From Nonomuraea sediminis (GTDB taxonomy: Bacteria > Actinomycetota > Actinomycetes > Streptosporangiales > Streptosporangiaceae): a DNA stretch of 64,000 bases. The stretch lies in assembly GCF_018531495.1 (NCBI RefSeq), contig NZ_JAHDTI010000002.1:372001-436000 (forward strand). The letters are read 5' to 3'. A program made the translations under genes and the position numbers. This document shows positions 28,183 through 37,461 of this stretch, piece after piece; position 1 is the stretch's first letter; every line of letters begins with the position of its first letter. A model generated the notes under the pieces. It was not told the DNA's origin and did no database searches. It saw only the letters and a list, made by a program, of their open reading frames with translations.

Positions 28183-29112
28183 ATGACGAACATGCGTGCG
28201 CTCATCGGTGGTTCCGGATCTCCCCGCCTGGTCGAGGCGCCAGTGCCGGAGGCGGGACCGCGGCAGGTGCGGATCAAGGTAGGGGCGGCCGGGGTCAACC
28301 CGTTCGACCTGGCGGTGGCGGCGGGCAAGCTGGCCGAGTACGGCCTGGCCCGTCCGCTGGACTCCTACGGGCTCGGCTTCGACGCGGCGGGCGCCGTGGA
28401 CCAGGTGGGCGAGGGGGCGCCCTTCCAGGTGGGCGAGGCGGTCATCGGTCTGGCGGCCCGGCTCGAGCTGGCGACCAAGGCGCAGGCCGAGTACGTGGTG
28501 CTGGACGCCGACGCCGTCGCGAGAGCACCCAGGAACGTGTCGGTGGAGGCTGCCTCCACGCTGCCGCTCAACTCGCTGACGGCCTGGCAGGCTCTGGACG
28601 CGACCGGGCTGCGTCCAGGACAGACCCTGCTGGTGACCGGCGCCGCGGGGGCGGTCGGCGGGTTCCTGGTGGAGCTGGGCGTGGCGCGCGGGCTGCGCGT
28701 CGTGGCCGCGGCGGGCGCCGCGGACGAGGAGCTGGTGCGCGGGCTCGGGGCGGAGTGGTTCGTGCCGCGCGAGGAGGACCTGGCGACCGGGGTCAGGCGG
28801 CTGGTCCCCGGCGGCGCGGACGCGGTCGTGGACGCCGCGATCACCCCGCAGGCCGCGCTCGAGGCGGTCAGGGACGGCGGGACGTTCATCGCCCTGTCGG
28901 TCGGCGTCGCTCCGGTGGCCCTGCGCGGCACCACGGTGAAGACCGTCTTCTTCAGGTCCGACCCGGCCCAGCTCGCCGAGATCGTCCGCTTCGTCGAGGC
29001 GGGCAGGGTCACGCCCCGCGTGGCCGCCACCTACCCGCTGGAGAAGGCCGCCGACGCCCACGCCCGCCAGGCGGCGGGAGGTCTGCGTGGCCGGCTGGTG
29101 CTCGTCCCCTGA
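28183..29112 (+). CDS. NAD(P)-dependent medium-chain oxidoreductase (quinone-oxidoreductase type)
   Basis: A 309-residue MDR. GroES-like N-terminus with VGAAGVNPFDLAVAAGKL and YGLGFDAAGAVDQVGEG; nucleotide-binding domain with VTGAAGAVGGFLVELGVARG in place of the AxxGxxG motif. No zinc ligands are evident, so it is the zinc-free quinone oxidoreductase type that reduces quinones or enones. ATG 28183 is used. Divergent from an HxlR regulator, an arrangement typical of reactive-electrophile responses. Confidence 0.85.
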   Translation: MTNMRALIGGSGSPRLVEAPVPEAGPRQVRIKVGAAGVNPFDLAVAAGKLAEYGLARPLDSYGLGFDAAGAVDQVGEGAPFQVGEAVIGLAARLELATKAQAEYVVLDADAVARAPRNVSVEAASTLPLNSLTAWQALDATGLRPGQTLLVTGAAGAVGGFLVELGVARGLRVVAAAGAADEELVRGLGAEWFVPREEDLATGVRRLVPGGADAVVDAAITPQAALEAVRDGGTFIALSVGVAPVALRGTTVKTVFFRSDPAQLAEIVRFVEAGRVTPRVAATYPLEKAADAHARQAAGGLRGRLVLVP

Positions 29113-29118
29113 GCACGG

Positions 29119-29154
29119 GTACGGCTCCCGCCCGGAAGAGGGCGGGAGCCGTAC
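29119..29154. terminator. Bidirectional terminator between the oxidoreductase gene and lysS
   Basis: Perfect 15-bp stem GTACGGCTCCCGCCC/GGGCGGGAGCCGTAC with loop GGAAGA between two convergent genes, seven bases past one stop codon and seven before the other. Confidence 0.85.
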
Positions 29155-29160
29155 GGAAGC

Positions 29161-30642
29161 TCACTGAGTCGGCTTGACCAGCGGGAACAGGATCGTGTCG
29201 CGGATGTTCCTGCCGGTGAACGCCATGATCATTCGGTCGATGCCGACCCCGACCCCGCCCGTGGGCGGCATGGCGTACTCCAGTGCCTGCAGGAAGTCCT
29301 CGTCCAGCTGCATGGCCTCGACGTCGCCGCCGGCGGCCAGCAGCGACTGCTCGACCAGACGGCGGCGCTGCTCGATCGGGTCGATGAGCTCGGAGTAGGC
29401 GGTGCCGAGCTCGGTGCCGAAGCCGATCAGGTCCCACTTCTCGGTGAGCAGCGGGTTGTCGCGGTGCTGGCGCGTCAGCGGCGAGGTCTCCAGCGGGTAG
29501 TCCATGACGAACGTGGGCTGGATGAGGGTGTGCTCCACCAGCTCCTCGAACAGCTCCTGGACGAGCTTGCCCTGGCCCCACTTGGGGTCCCAGTGGATCG
29601 CCCGGTCCTCGGCGAACTTCCTGACCCGCTCGAGAGGCGTCTCCGTGGTCACCTCCTCGCCGAGGGCCTCGGAGACGGCGCCGTACAGCGTGATCCGCGG
29701 CCACTTCTCCAGCCCCAGGTCCACCTCGGTGTCCTCGTGCCGCACGATCGAGTTGCCCAGCGCGGCCACGACCGCCTTCTGGTACATCCGCTGGGTCAGG
29801 TCGGCCATGTCGTTGTAGTCGAGGTAGGTGCCGTACGCCTCGAGCATGGTGAACTCGGGGTTGTGCGTGGAGTCGGCGCCCTCGTTGCGGAAGTTGCGGT
29901 TGATCTCGAAGACCTTCTCGATCCCGCCCACCACGAGCCGCTTGAGGTACAGCTCGATGGCGATCCGCAGGTACAGCTCCATGTCGTAGGCGTTGATGTG
30001 CGTCTTGAACGGACGCGCCGCCGCGCCGCCGTGGATGGGCTGCAGCATCGGCGTCTCGACCTCGAGGTAGCCCTCCTCGTGCCAGAAGTCGCGCACCGCG
30101 CGCACCGTGGAGCTGCGCAGCCTGGCCATCGTGCGGGCCTCGTCGTTGACGATCAGGTCGACGTAGCGCTGGCGGACCCGGGCCTCCGGGTCGGTGAGCC
30201 CCACGTGCTTCTCCGGCAGCGGCCGCAGGCACTTGGAGGTGATCTGCCAGTCGTCGGCCAGGATGGACAGCTCGCCGCGGCGCGAGGTGATCACCTCGCC
30301 CTCGATGCCCACGTGGTCGCCCAGGTCGACGTCGCGCTTCCAGGCGGCCAGCGACTCCTCGCCCACCTTGTCCAGCGAGATCATGACCTGCAGGTCGCCG
30401 GTGCCGTCGCGGAGCGTGGCGAAGCAGAGTTTGCCGCCGACCCGGTTGAGCATGACGCGGCCGGCCACGCCGACCCTGTCGCCGGTGGCCGTGTCAGGCG
30501 CGAGCTCCTGGTATTTCTCCCTGATCTCGGCGTTGGTCGCCGTGCGGGGAAAATTCACCGGATAGGGGTCGACGCCCTCGCTGCGGAGGCGGTCGAGCTT
30601 CTCCCTCCGGACGCGCAGTTGCTCGGGAAGTTCTTCGCTCAC
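29161..30642 (-). CDS. lysS: Lysyl-tRNA synthetase, class II
   Basis: A 493-residue enzyme charging tRNA-Lys. OB-fold anticodon domain (about 55-165, with GDRVGVAGRVMLNRVGGKL), then the class II core: motif 1 around FWHEEGYLEVETPMLQPIHG, motif 2 FEINRNFRNEGADSTHNPEF and motif 3 GVGVGIDRMIMAFTGR. GTG 30642 (VSEELPEQLRVRREKLDRL) is the likely start; the frame continues to 30708 without support. It sits near lsr2 and clpC and next to the pan/nad genes, as in other actinobacteria. Confidence 0.95.
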   Translation of the reverse strand: MSEELPEQLRVRREKLDRLRSEGVDPYPVNFPRTATNAEIREKYQELAPDTATGDRVGVAGRVMLNRVGGKLCFATLRDGTGDLQVMISLDKVGEESLAAWKRDVDLGDHVGIEGEVITSRRGELSILADDWQITSKCLRPLPEKHVGLTDPEARVRQRYVDLIVNDEARTMARLRSSTVRAVRDFWHEEGYLEVETPMLQPIHGGAAARPFKTHINAYDMELYLRIAIELYLKRLVVGGIEKVFEINRNFRNEGADSTHNPEFTMLEAYGTYLDYNDMADLTQRMYQKAVVAALGNSIVRHEDTEVDLGLEKWPRITLYGAVSEALGEEVTTETPLERVRKFAEDRAIHWDPKWGQGKLVQELFEELVEHTLIQPTFVMDYPLETSPLTRQHRDNPLLTEKWDLIGFGTELGTAYSELIDPIEQRRRLVEQSLLAAGGDVEAMQLDEDFLQALEYAMPPTGGVGVGIDRMIMAFTGRNIRDTILFPLVKPTQ

Positions 30643-30790
30643 GACAACAAAGGGTATTGGATTTGGCCAACTGCAAGGGCTCGTCGGTCCTCTGCAGGAA
30701 CGTTGCAAGACCCCCGTTTTACAAATTTCTCACGAGCTCCGGGGGGGATCGGCAGGGAGCCGGCCCGTAGGGGGAGCTCAAGGAGAGATC

Positions 30791-31267
30791 ATGTTCAAGA
30801 AGATCGCGACAGGTTTCCTCGCCGTCGCCGCCACCAGCGCACTGGCCCTGTCGCTTCCTTCCGCGGCCTTCGCCAGCCCCGCCTCGCACACCGACGACGA
30901 CTACTCCGACTACTGGGGCCCCGACTACGCCAAGTACCACCTGGCCAAGGCTCAGGGCTACGTCAGCGTCAACTACGACGACGACGAGTCGAACTCCGCT
31001 TACGTGAGCGGCCGCCTGTGGGACCTGGACAACCGTACCTACGACGAGGGCGGCAAGTGCGCGTACGTGAAGTTCATGGCCGAGGACTTCGACTACGACT
31101 GGTCGACCGTCTACACCAAGAAGTACTGCGGCTACCCCGGCTACAAGAAGTTCTCCTTCTCGACCGACGACGTCTACACCCTGCGCGTCAAGGTCTGCCA
31201 GGTCACGCCCAACGGCGCCTACGTCAGCAAGTGCGGCCCGTGGGACGAGATCTACTCCGCCGAGTAG
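30791..31267 (+). CDS. Secreted Tyr/Asp-rich protein of unknown function
   Basis: A 158-residue protein with a clear signal peptide (MFKKIATGFLAVAATSALAL, cleavage near AFA-SP at about 29). The mature part is rich in Tyr, Asp and Lys, starting with HTDDDYSDYWGPDYAKYHLAK, and has four Cys (in GKCAYVKF, KKYCGYPG, VKVCQVTP and SKCGPW) that could form two disulfides. The ATG has AAGGAGAG upstream. No family is recognised; Tyr-rich secreted peptides are sometimes surface or matrix components. A strong terminator follows. Confidence 0.75.
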   Translation: MFKKIATGFLAVAATSALALSLPSAAFASPASHTDDDYSDYWGPDYAKYHLAKAQGYVSVNYDDDESNSAYVSGRLWDLDNRTYDEGGKCAYVKFMAEDFDYDWSTVYTKKYCGYPGYKKFSFSTDDVYTLRVKVCQVTPNGAYVSKCGPWDEIYSAE

Positions 31268-31286
31268 CAGCATCCCGACCGACGCG

Positions 31287-31317
31287 AGCGGCCCCCTTAC
31301 CCGAGCGGGGGGCCGCT
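31287..31317 (+). terminator. Terminator after the secreted Tyr/Asp-rich gene
   Basis: Stem AGCGGCCCCC/GGGGGCCGCT (10 bp) with an 11-base loop followed by TGTTCT; also lies just beyond the convergent coaX stop. Confidence 0.8.
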
Positions 31318-31321
31318 TGTT

Positions 31322-32104
31322 CTATGTCGCGTTCCTGTTGTAGATGAGCCGCAGGCCGATCAGCGTCAGCCACGGCTCGTGCACGTCGATCGAGCGCGAC
31401 TCGCCCACCACCAGGCCCGCGTGCCCGCCGGTGGCCACCACGGTCACGTCGTCAGGGTCGTCGGCCAGCTCCGCCACCATCCGCTCGACGATGCCGTCCA
31501 CCTGGCCGGCGAAGCCGTAGATGATGCCCGCCTGGAGCGCCTCCACGGTGTTCTTGGCGATGACCGAGCGCGGCCTGACCAGCTCCACCTTGTGCAGTTG
31601 GGCGCCGGCCGCGGCCAGGGCGTCGACGGAGATCTCGATGCCCGGCGCGGTGACCGCTCCGACGTACTCCCCCTTGGCCGACACGGCGTCGAAGGACGTG
31701 GCCGTGCCGAAGTCGACGATCACGCACGGCCCGCCGTACTGGTCGATGGCGGCCAGCGCGTTGACGATGCGGTCGGCGCCGACCTCCTTGGGGTTGTCCA
31801 TCCTGACCGGGACGCCGGTCCTGATGCCCGGCTCGACGATCACCGCGGTCACGTCGCCGTAGTAGCGGCGGCACATCTCGCGCATCTCGTTCAGCACGGA
31901 CGGGACGGTCGAGCAGATCGAGATCCCGGAGATGTCCGCGTTCTTCAGCAGGGGCGACTGCCCCAGCAGGCCCTGCAGCACGACCGCGATCTCGTCGGCG
32001 GTACGGCGGGCGTCGGTGGCCAGCCGCCAGTGCTCGATGACCTCATCACCCTCGAACAGGCCCAGCACCGTGTGCGTGTTGCCGACATCGATCGTGAGCA
32101 GCAT
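31322..32104 (-). CDS. coaX: Type III pantothenate kinase
   Basis: A 260-residue ASKHA-fold kinase catalysing the first step of CoA synthesis. Phosphate-1 motif MLLTIDVGNTHTVLGLFEG (D6, N9), adenosine-loop GTATSFDAVSAKGEYVGAVT AP-type segment near 125 and TGGHAGLV near 220 match CoaX. Activity in this family needs a monovalent cation such as K+. It is the last gene of the minus-strand block panC-DUF6624-nadBC-coaX, so pantothenate is both made and phosphorylated from this locus. Confidence 0.94.
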   Translation of the reverse strand: MLLTIDVGNTHTVLGLFEGDEVIEHWRLATDARRTADEIAVVLQGLLGQSPLLKNADISGISICSTVPSVLNEMREMCRRYYGDVTAVIVEPGIRTGVPVRMDNPKEVGADRIVNALAAIDQYGGPCVIVDFGTATSFDAVSAKGEYVGAVTAPGIEISVDALAAAGAQLHKVELVRPRSVIAKNTVEALQAGIIYGFAGQVDGIVERMVAELADDPDDVTVVATGGHAGLVVGESRSIDVHEPWLTLIGLRLIYNRNAT

Positions 32105-32110
32105 TCCTGG

Positions 32111-34615
32111 TTACCCCCGAAGGTCCAACGCGATGTCCAGTGCCGGAGCGGAGTGCGTGAGCGCTCCAACGGCAAGGTAGTCCACGCCAGTTTCCGCCAC
32201 ATCGCGGGCCGATTCCAAGGTCAATCCGCCGCTAGCTTCCAGACGAGACCGATTTTTCGTGATCTGGACGGCCAGCCGGAGGTCCTCCACGGCGAAGTTG
32301 TCCAGCAGAACCTCCTCCGCGCCCTCGGCGAGCACCGCCTCGAGCTGGTCGATCCGGTCCACCTCCACCTCGATCGGCAGCTCCGGATACCGACTTCTCA
32401 CCGCGCGGAAAGCCTCGGCCACGCCTCCGGCCGCCACCACGTGGTTGTCCTTGATCAGCGCGGCGTCCGACAGCGACATGCGGTGGTTGACCCCGCCGCC
32501 GCAGCGCACCGCGTACTTCTCCAGCTGCCGCAGCCCGGGCAGCGTCTTGCGGCTGTCGCGGATCCTGGCCCTGGTCCCGCTGACCGCCTCGACCCACCTG
32601 CTGGTCAGCGTCGCTATCCCGGACAGGTGCGTGAGCAGGTTCAGCGCCGTGCGCTCGGCGGTCAGCAGCGCGCGCGTCGGCCCCTCCACGCTCAGCAGCA
32701 CGTCCCCCTTGCTCACCCGCTCGCCGTCCTTGACGCGCCTTTCCGTACGGCTCGCGCCGAGCCGGAGCAGCACGGCCTCGGCCACCGCGAGGCCCGCCAC
32801 GACGCCGTCGGCCCTGGCGACCACGTCTCCCAGGGCCTGCTGGTCCTCCGGGATCGTGGCCAGGCTCGTCACGTCGCCCGCCTCCTGCAAGTCCTCTGCA
32901 AGCGCCCGGTCGATCAGGTCCTCGACCACCACGGGATCGAGTCCGGCGCCGGCCAGCTCCTGGGCCAGGCGGGGCGGCATCGCCTCGCCGTGCGGGGTGA
33001 ACGTCATCCGGAGTCCCTCCTCGGTCAGGGTCACGTCCAGGTGCCCCAGCCACTCGTCGTCGTTCCTGTCGGGGAAGTCCTGGCGCCAGTGCGAGCCCCT
33101 GGTCTCCAGGCGGGCCCTGGCCGTGCCGACCAGGACGGTGGCGACCGTGAGCAGGTTGGCCGCCTCCCACGACTCGGTGCACGGGGCCACCTGGACCGGG
33201 GTCCAGCGGGCGTCGAGCAGGGCCTTGGCGGTGGCGGTCAGTGACTCGCGGCTGCGCAGGACGCCGGCTCCCCTGCTCATGTGGGCCTGGATACGAACCC
33301 TGATCCTGGGGTCGGCCAGGCCTTCCTCCAGGTTGACGGTAACCGGGTCCGCGGCGGCGCGCCGTACCACGTGGATGTCCTCGGCGATGCGCTCGGCGAA
33401 GACCAGGCCCTCGAGCAGCGAGTTGGAGGCCAGGCGGTTGGCGCCGTGCACGCCGGTGCAGGCGACCTCGCCGCAGGCGTACAGGCCCTCGATCGTGGTG
33501 CGGCCGCGCAGGTCGGTCTTGACGCCGCCGGAGGCGTAGTGCGCGGCCGGCGCGACGGGGATCGGCTGGGTGACCGGGTCGATGCCGTGTTCGCGGCAGA
33601 AGGCGTAGATCGTGGGGAAGCGGGTGCGCCACTTGTCCTCGCCGAAGTGGCGGCCGTCGAGGTAGACGGGGCCCTGCTCCAGGCGGCGCGTGATCTCCTT
33701 GGCGACCACGTCGCGCGGCGCCAGGTCGGCCAGCTCGTGCGCGTCCCGCATGAAGCGCTCGCCCTCGTGGTCGATCAGGAAGGCGCCCTCTCCCCTGACC
33801 GCCTCGGAGATCAGCGGCTGCTGCCCGGTGGAGTCCTGCCCGAGCCAGAGCACCGTCGGGTGGAACTGGACGAACTCCAGGTCCCTGACCACCGCGCCCG
33901 CCCTGAGCGCGAGCGCCACGCCGTCGCCGGTCGACACGACCGGGTTGGTGGTGGCGGAGTACACCTGGCCCATGCCGCCGGTGGCCAGCACGACCGCTCC
34001 GGCGTGCACCGCGCCGACGCCGTCGCTGGCGCCCTCGCCCATCACGTGCAGCGTGATGCCCGCCGTCCGACCCTGGGCGTCCTTGAGCAGGTCGAGCACC
34101 AGCGCGTGCTCGATCACCTCGATCCCCTTGGCCTTGATGCTCTGGACCAGTGCCCGCTGCACCTCGGCGCCGGTCGCGTCGCCACCGGCGTGCACGATGC
34201 GGTTGCGCCGGTGACCGCCCTCCCTGGTCAGCTGCAGCTCGCCGTCCGGCGTGCGGTCGAACCGCGCGCCGCGGGCCATCAGCCTCCGCAGCGCTCCCGG
34301 CCCCTCGGTCACCAACGTCCGTACGGCACGCGTGTCGCACAGCCCGACCCCGGCGATCAACGTGTCGTTGAGGTGCTCCTCGGGAGTGTCCTCCGGGTCG
34401 AGCACGGCGGCGATCCCGCCCTGCGCCCAGCGGGTGGAGCCGGACGACAGCACATCCTTGGTGACGACCAGCACTCTGGCCGCGGGGTCGAGCTCGGTGT
34501 AGCGCAGGGCCACGGTCAGGCCTGCCACGCCGGATCCCACGACGACCACGTCTGCCTGGCGGATCCAGCCGGGTTCCGGCGCCGTCAGCCGCAGGGGAAT
34601 CGCCGGTGCGCTCAT
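32111..34615 (-). CDS. nadBC: NadB-NadC fusion: L-aspartate oxidase / nicotinate-nucleotide diphosphorylase
   Basis: An 834-residue two-enzyme fusion. Residues 1-545 are NadB: FAD dinucleotide motif VVVGSGVAGLTVALRY, STRWAQGGIAAVLD, FVQFHPTVLW and ASGGVKTDLRGRTTIEGLYA, then the helical C-domain. From about 550 the protein is NadC: LVEDLIDRALAED-like start, GDVTSLATIP, RTALNLLTHLSGIAT, the RDSRKTLPGLRQLEKYAVRC signature, GGVNHRMSLSDAALIKDN and an EVEVDRIDQLE strand. Together they convert aspartate to iminoaspartate and quinolinate to NaMN; NadA, the intervening enzyme, is not in the window. No frameshift or internal stop is seen at the junction, so this is a real single frame. Confidence 0.93.
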   Translation of the reverse strand: MSAPAIPLRLTAPEPGWIRQADVVVVGSGVAGLTVALRYTELDPAARVLVVTKDVLSSGSTRWAQGGIAAVLDPEDTPEEHLNDTLIAGVGLCDTRAVRTLVTEGPGALRRLMARGARFDRTPDGELQLTREGGHRRNRIVHAGGDATGAEVQRALVQSIKAKGIEVIEHALVLDLLKDAQGRTAGITLHVMGEGASDGVGAVHAGAVVLATGGMGQVYSATTNPVVSTGDGVALALRAGAVVRDLEFVQFHPTVLWLGQDSTGQQPLISEAVRGEGAFLIDHEGERFMRDAHELADLAPRDVVAKEITRRLEQGPVYLDGRHFGEDKWRTRFPTIYAFCREHGIDPVTQPIPVAPAAHYASGGVKTDLRGRTTIEGLYACGEVACTGVHGANRLASNSLLEGLVFAERIAEDIHVVRRAAADPVTVNLEEGLADPRIRVRIQAHMSRGAGVLRSRESLTATAKALLDARWTPVQVAPCTESWEAANLLTVATVLVGTARARLETRGSHWRQDFPDRNDDEWLGHLDVTLTEEGLRMTFTPHGEAMPPRLAQELAGAGLDPVVVEDLIDRALAEDLQEAGDVTSLATIPEDQQALGDVVARADGVVAGLAVAEAVLLRLGASRTERRVKDGERVSKGDVLLSVEGPTRALLTAERTALNLLTHLSGIATLTSRWVEAVSGTRARIRDSRKTLPGLRQLEKYAVRCGGGVNHRMSLSDAALIKDNHVVAAGGVAEAFRAVRSRYPELPIEVEVDRIDQLEAVLAEGAEEVLLDNFAVEDLRLAVQITKNRSRLEASGGLTLESARDVAETGVDYLAVGALTHSAPALDIALDLRG

Positions 34616-34687
34616 GGGGGTCTCCTCACTGAGGCGATTTCGTCACTATGACGATAACGCCTCCCGCACACCGGGATTCCCCGGGGG

Positions 34688-35197
34688 TCACCGTTCCCGG
34701 TCGATGGACCTGAGCATCTCCTCGTACTCGGCGAACGGACCCAGGCCCGCCTCGGCGCGGCGCTCGTCGAGCCTGCCTGGGTCCTCGATGGGCCACGGGC
34801 GGAAGTCGTCGCCCTGGCCCTCGAATTGCGTGCCGTACAGTTGCGGCCTGCCCGCGTTCACCCGGACCCGATCCTCGAGGTAGGCGAAGTTGCCCCGGGA
34901 GGCCTCGCCCCGCGCGACCGCGTGCTCGAGCGCGCGGTGGAAGTCGCGCTGGAGCCGCGGCGAGGCGTCGGCGTGCTGGGCCAGGAGCCAGGCGGCCTGC
35001 GCCCCGTCCTCACCCACCTGCGAGGTCAGCGGCCAGCCTCGGCGTTCGACGACCTCGGCCAGCCATTCGGTGTTGTCCCTGTCGATGTCCAGCCAGCGCT
35101 CGAACTCGGCGTCGGTCATCGGGCCCAGTTGCTTGCGGACCTCCTGATCGAGCTCCATCCGTCGCAGCAGCTCGTCCCGTAACTCCGCATCCGTCAT
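34688..35197 (-). CDS. DUF6624 family protein
   Basis: A 169-residue cytoplasmic protein, strongly charged: [42 protein letters not shown], then [20 protein letters not shown] and [20 protein letters not shown]. These are the conserved blocks of DUF6624, which has no established function. It overlaps the panC stop by four bases and is followed by nadBC after 72 bases, so it is carried within the cofactor operon without an obvious role there. Confidence 0.8.
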   Translation of the reverse strand: MTDAELRDELLRRMELDQEVRKQLGPMTDAEFERWLDIDRDNTEWLAEVVERRGWPLTSQVGEDGAQAAWLLAQHADASPRLQRDFHRALEHAVARGEASRGNFAYLEDRVRVNAGRPQLYGTQFEGQGDDFRPWPIEDPGRLDERRAEAGLGPFAEYEEMLRSIDRER

Positions 35198-36024
35198 GTC
35201 CCGACATTACCCATCGGGATGTTGTCAATAAGGCGAGTTGTCCCTACCTTCGCGGCCACCGCGAGGATGGCGGGACCGGCGTAGGAGTCGGGGACCTCCT
35301 CGAACGTGCCCGGTTCCACCAGCGCCAGGTAGTCCAGCTCGATCGGGGCCTGCTTGAGTACGGCGAGCGCGGCCGCCCGGATCGCGGCCGGGCCCTTCTC
35401 GGCCGCGCCCGCCCGCAGCGCGCTGGACAGCGCCAGGGCCGCCTGGCGTTCCTGCGGGGACAGGTAGCGGTTGCGGCTGGACAGGGCCAGCCCATCGGGC
35501 TCGCGCACCGTGGCGCCCGCGACGATCTCGACCGGCACGTCCAGGTCCGCCACCATCCGCCGGATCAGGGCGAGTTGCTGGGCGTCCTTCTGGCCGAAGT
35601 AGGCCACGTCCGGCTGGACCAGGTTGAACAGCTTGAGGACCACCGTGAGCATGCCGTCGAAGTGGCCCGGGCGGATCACGCCCTCGACGATCGCGCCCAT
35701 CCGGCCGGCGGAGACGCCGACCTGGCGGGCCGGGTCGTACATCTCCTCGACGGAGGGGGCGAAGACCACGTCCACGCCCTCTTCGCGGCACACGTCCAGG
35801 TCCGCGTCGAACGTCCTTGGGTAGCGGGAGAAGTCCTCGTTCGGGCCGAACTGGAGCGGGTTGACGAAGATGCTGACGACCACCTGGGCCGCCGCGGCGC
35901 GGGCCGAGCGAATCAGGGAGCGGTGGCCCTCGTGCAGCGCGCCCATCGTCGGCACCAGGGCCAGGCGGCCTTCGCCGCGGGCTTTGACGAGATCGGCACG
36001 GTTGCGGGCGACGATCAGTTCCAT
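35194..36024 (-). CDS. panC: Pantoate--beta-alanine ligase (pantothenate synthetase)
   Basis: A 276-residue enzyme joining pantoate and beta-alanine with ATP. HIGH-type motif MGALHEGH at residues 27-34 (H31, H34), [13 protein letters not shown], then [15 protein letters not shown] and the KMSKS-equivalent SSRNRYLS. Length is normal for the family. The start is ATG 36024 with GGAGGT upstream. It is coupled by overlap to the DUF6624 gene and lies downstream of the DUF2520 Rossmann gene, the usual actinobacterial neighbour. Confidence 0.95.
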   Translation of the reverse strand: MELIVARNRADLVKARGEGRLALVPTMGALHEGHRSLIRSARAAAAQVVVSIFVNPLQFGPNEDFSRYPRTFDADLDVCREEGVDVVFAPSVEEMYDPARQVGVSAGRMGAIVEGVIRPGHFDGMLTVVLKLFNLVQPDVAYFGQKDAQQLALIRRMVADLDVPVEIVAGATVREPDGLALSSRNRYLSPQERQAALALSSALRAGAAEKGPAAIRAAALAVLKQAPIELDYLALVEPGTFEEVPDSYAGPAILAVAAKVGTTRLIDNIPMGNVGT

Positions 36025-36175
36025 GTGAGACCTCCAAGGGTCCGGACTTAGGGAGTTCCGGCCCGATCAGGTCCATATGTTTCCCGACACCACCCCCAGC
36101 AACCAATCACCCCCAACCCATGTGTTCCCCAAGCCCACCCCACACGCCCCACCCAGAGCCGCCACCAAGCCCGAC

Positions 36176-36350
36176 CTACGCCCAGACGTCGCGCCCGAGG
36201 GCGTCGAGCGCGCCCCACGTCCGGGTGATCGCGTCGGGGCGGCCTACGTCCAGACGCCGCGCCCGGGGGTGTCGAGCGCGGAACGCGTCCGGGTGGTCGT
36301 GTCGGGGTGGTCTAGGTCCAGATGTTGCCGCCGAGGGCGTCGAGGAGGCG
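36176..36350 (-). repeat. 68-bp tandem repeat duplicating the 3' end of the DUF2520 gene
   Basis: Units begin at 36176, 36244 and 36312 with period 68. The third unit is the genuine last codons and stop of the DUF2520 gene (LLDALGGNIWT-stop). Read on the minus strand, the two downstream units encode ALDTPGRGVWT-stop and RALDALGRDVWA-stop in the same relative position, with drifted bases. The rest of the gap 36025-36175 is C-rich and holds no gene. Confidence 0.8.
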
Positions 36351-37202
36351 TTCGGCTTCCTCTGGCTTCAGGAGGCCGGCGGCCAGGGCGCGGTCGGCGG
36401 TCAGGCGGGCGAGGGCCACGTAGGCGTCGGCGGCCTCCGGGGCGGCCAGGATGAGGGCGTCGACGTGCTTGCGTACCGTGCCCGCGTCGCCGCGCACCAC
36501 CGGGCCCGTCAGGCCGCCGATGCCCAGGCGGAGGACGTTGTCCAGCGCCGCGCCCAGCAGCGGGCCCAGCATCCTGCCCGGGTGCTCGACCCCGATGCGC
36601 TGCAGCAGGTCCTCCGACTCGGCGATCAGCGTGACCATGTGGTTGGCCGCGTTGGCCAGCGCCGCGTGGTAGAGCGCGCGGTCGTCGTCGGCGATCCAGA
36701 CCGGCTCGCCGCCCATCTCCACCACCAGCGCCTCGGCGATCGGGCGCAGCGGCTCCGGCGAGGTCACGCCGAACGAGATCCCGGTGATCCTGTTCAGGTC
36801 GTCCTCGCGGCCCGTGAACGTCATCACCGGATGCAGGGCCAGCGGCAGCGCGCCCTCCCGGACAGCCGGGTCGAGCACGGCCAGGCCGTACGCGCCGCTG
36901 CAGTGCGCGAGCAGCTTGCCGCGCAGATCCGAGCCCGTCGCCACCAGACCGGCCACCAGGTCGGGCAGCGTGTCGTCGGGGACGGTCAGCAGGATCAGCT
37001 CCGCCGCTGCCACCACCTCGTCCGGCCTGGACGGCTGGACGCCCAGCCGTTCGACGGCCCACCTCTGCGACCTGTCGGACACGCCGCTCGCGGCGACCAC
37101 GCGGTGTCCTGCCTGGGCGAGCGCCGCGCCCAGTACTGAGCCCACTTTCCCGGCTCCCAGCACGCCGACGGCCAGCCGTGCCGGGCGATCACCTGCGTCC
37201 AT
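36312..37202 (-). CDS. Rossmann-like and DUF2520 domain protein
   Basis: A 296-residue protein with an NADP-type Rossmann N-terminus (LAVGVLGAGKVGSVLGAALAQ, residues about 10-30), a strand LILLTVPDDTLPDLV, LLAHCSGAYGLAVLDP, and a helical DUF2520 C-terminal domain (YHAALANAANHMVTLIAESE, GPVVRGDAGTVRKHVDAL). It resembles the ProC/ketopantoate-reductase fold, and its steady position before panC suggests a role near pantothenate synthesis, possibly as the missing ketopantoate reductase; this is inference. ATG 37202 is used. Its 3' end is tandemly copied downstream. Confidence 0.85.
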   Translation of the reverse strand: MDAGDRPARLAVGVLGAGKVGSVLGAALAQAGHRVVAASGVSDRSQRWAVERLGVQPSRPDEVVAAAELILLTVPDDTLPDLVAGLVATGSDLRGKLLAHCSGAYGLAVLDPAVREGALPLALHPVMTFTGREDDLNRITGISFGVTSPEPLRPIAEALVVEMGGEPVWIADDDRALYHAALANAANHMVTLIAESEDLLQRIGVEHPGRMLGPLLGAALDNVLRLGIGGLTGPVVRGDAGTVRKHVDALILAAPEAADAYVALARLTADRALAAGLLKPEEAERLLDALGGNIWT

Positions 37203-37461
37203 GACGTCCCACCCCTGTCGACCGTATGGCACTGCCGACCAGCGTAACGGCCCCCCACCCCCACACCCCGCCACCGCACCCCTCATTCCTCCCCGCGCCG
37301 CACACAACACAGCACGACCAGCACCGGAAAGCAGCGCGAGCAGCACGGACCAACCCGGGCAACACCGGGACCCGGCGCAGCACGGAGGCAGCGCGAGCAG
37401 CACGGGAACCCAGCGCGGGGAAGCGCGGGGATGCGGCGCGGGCGACGCGGGGGCAGCGCAG

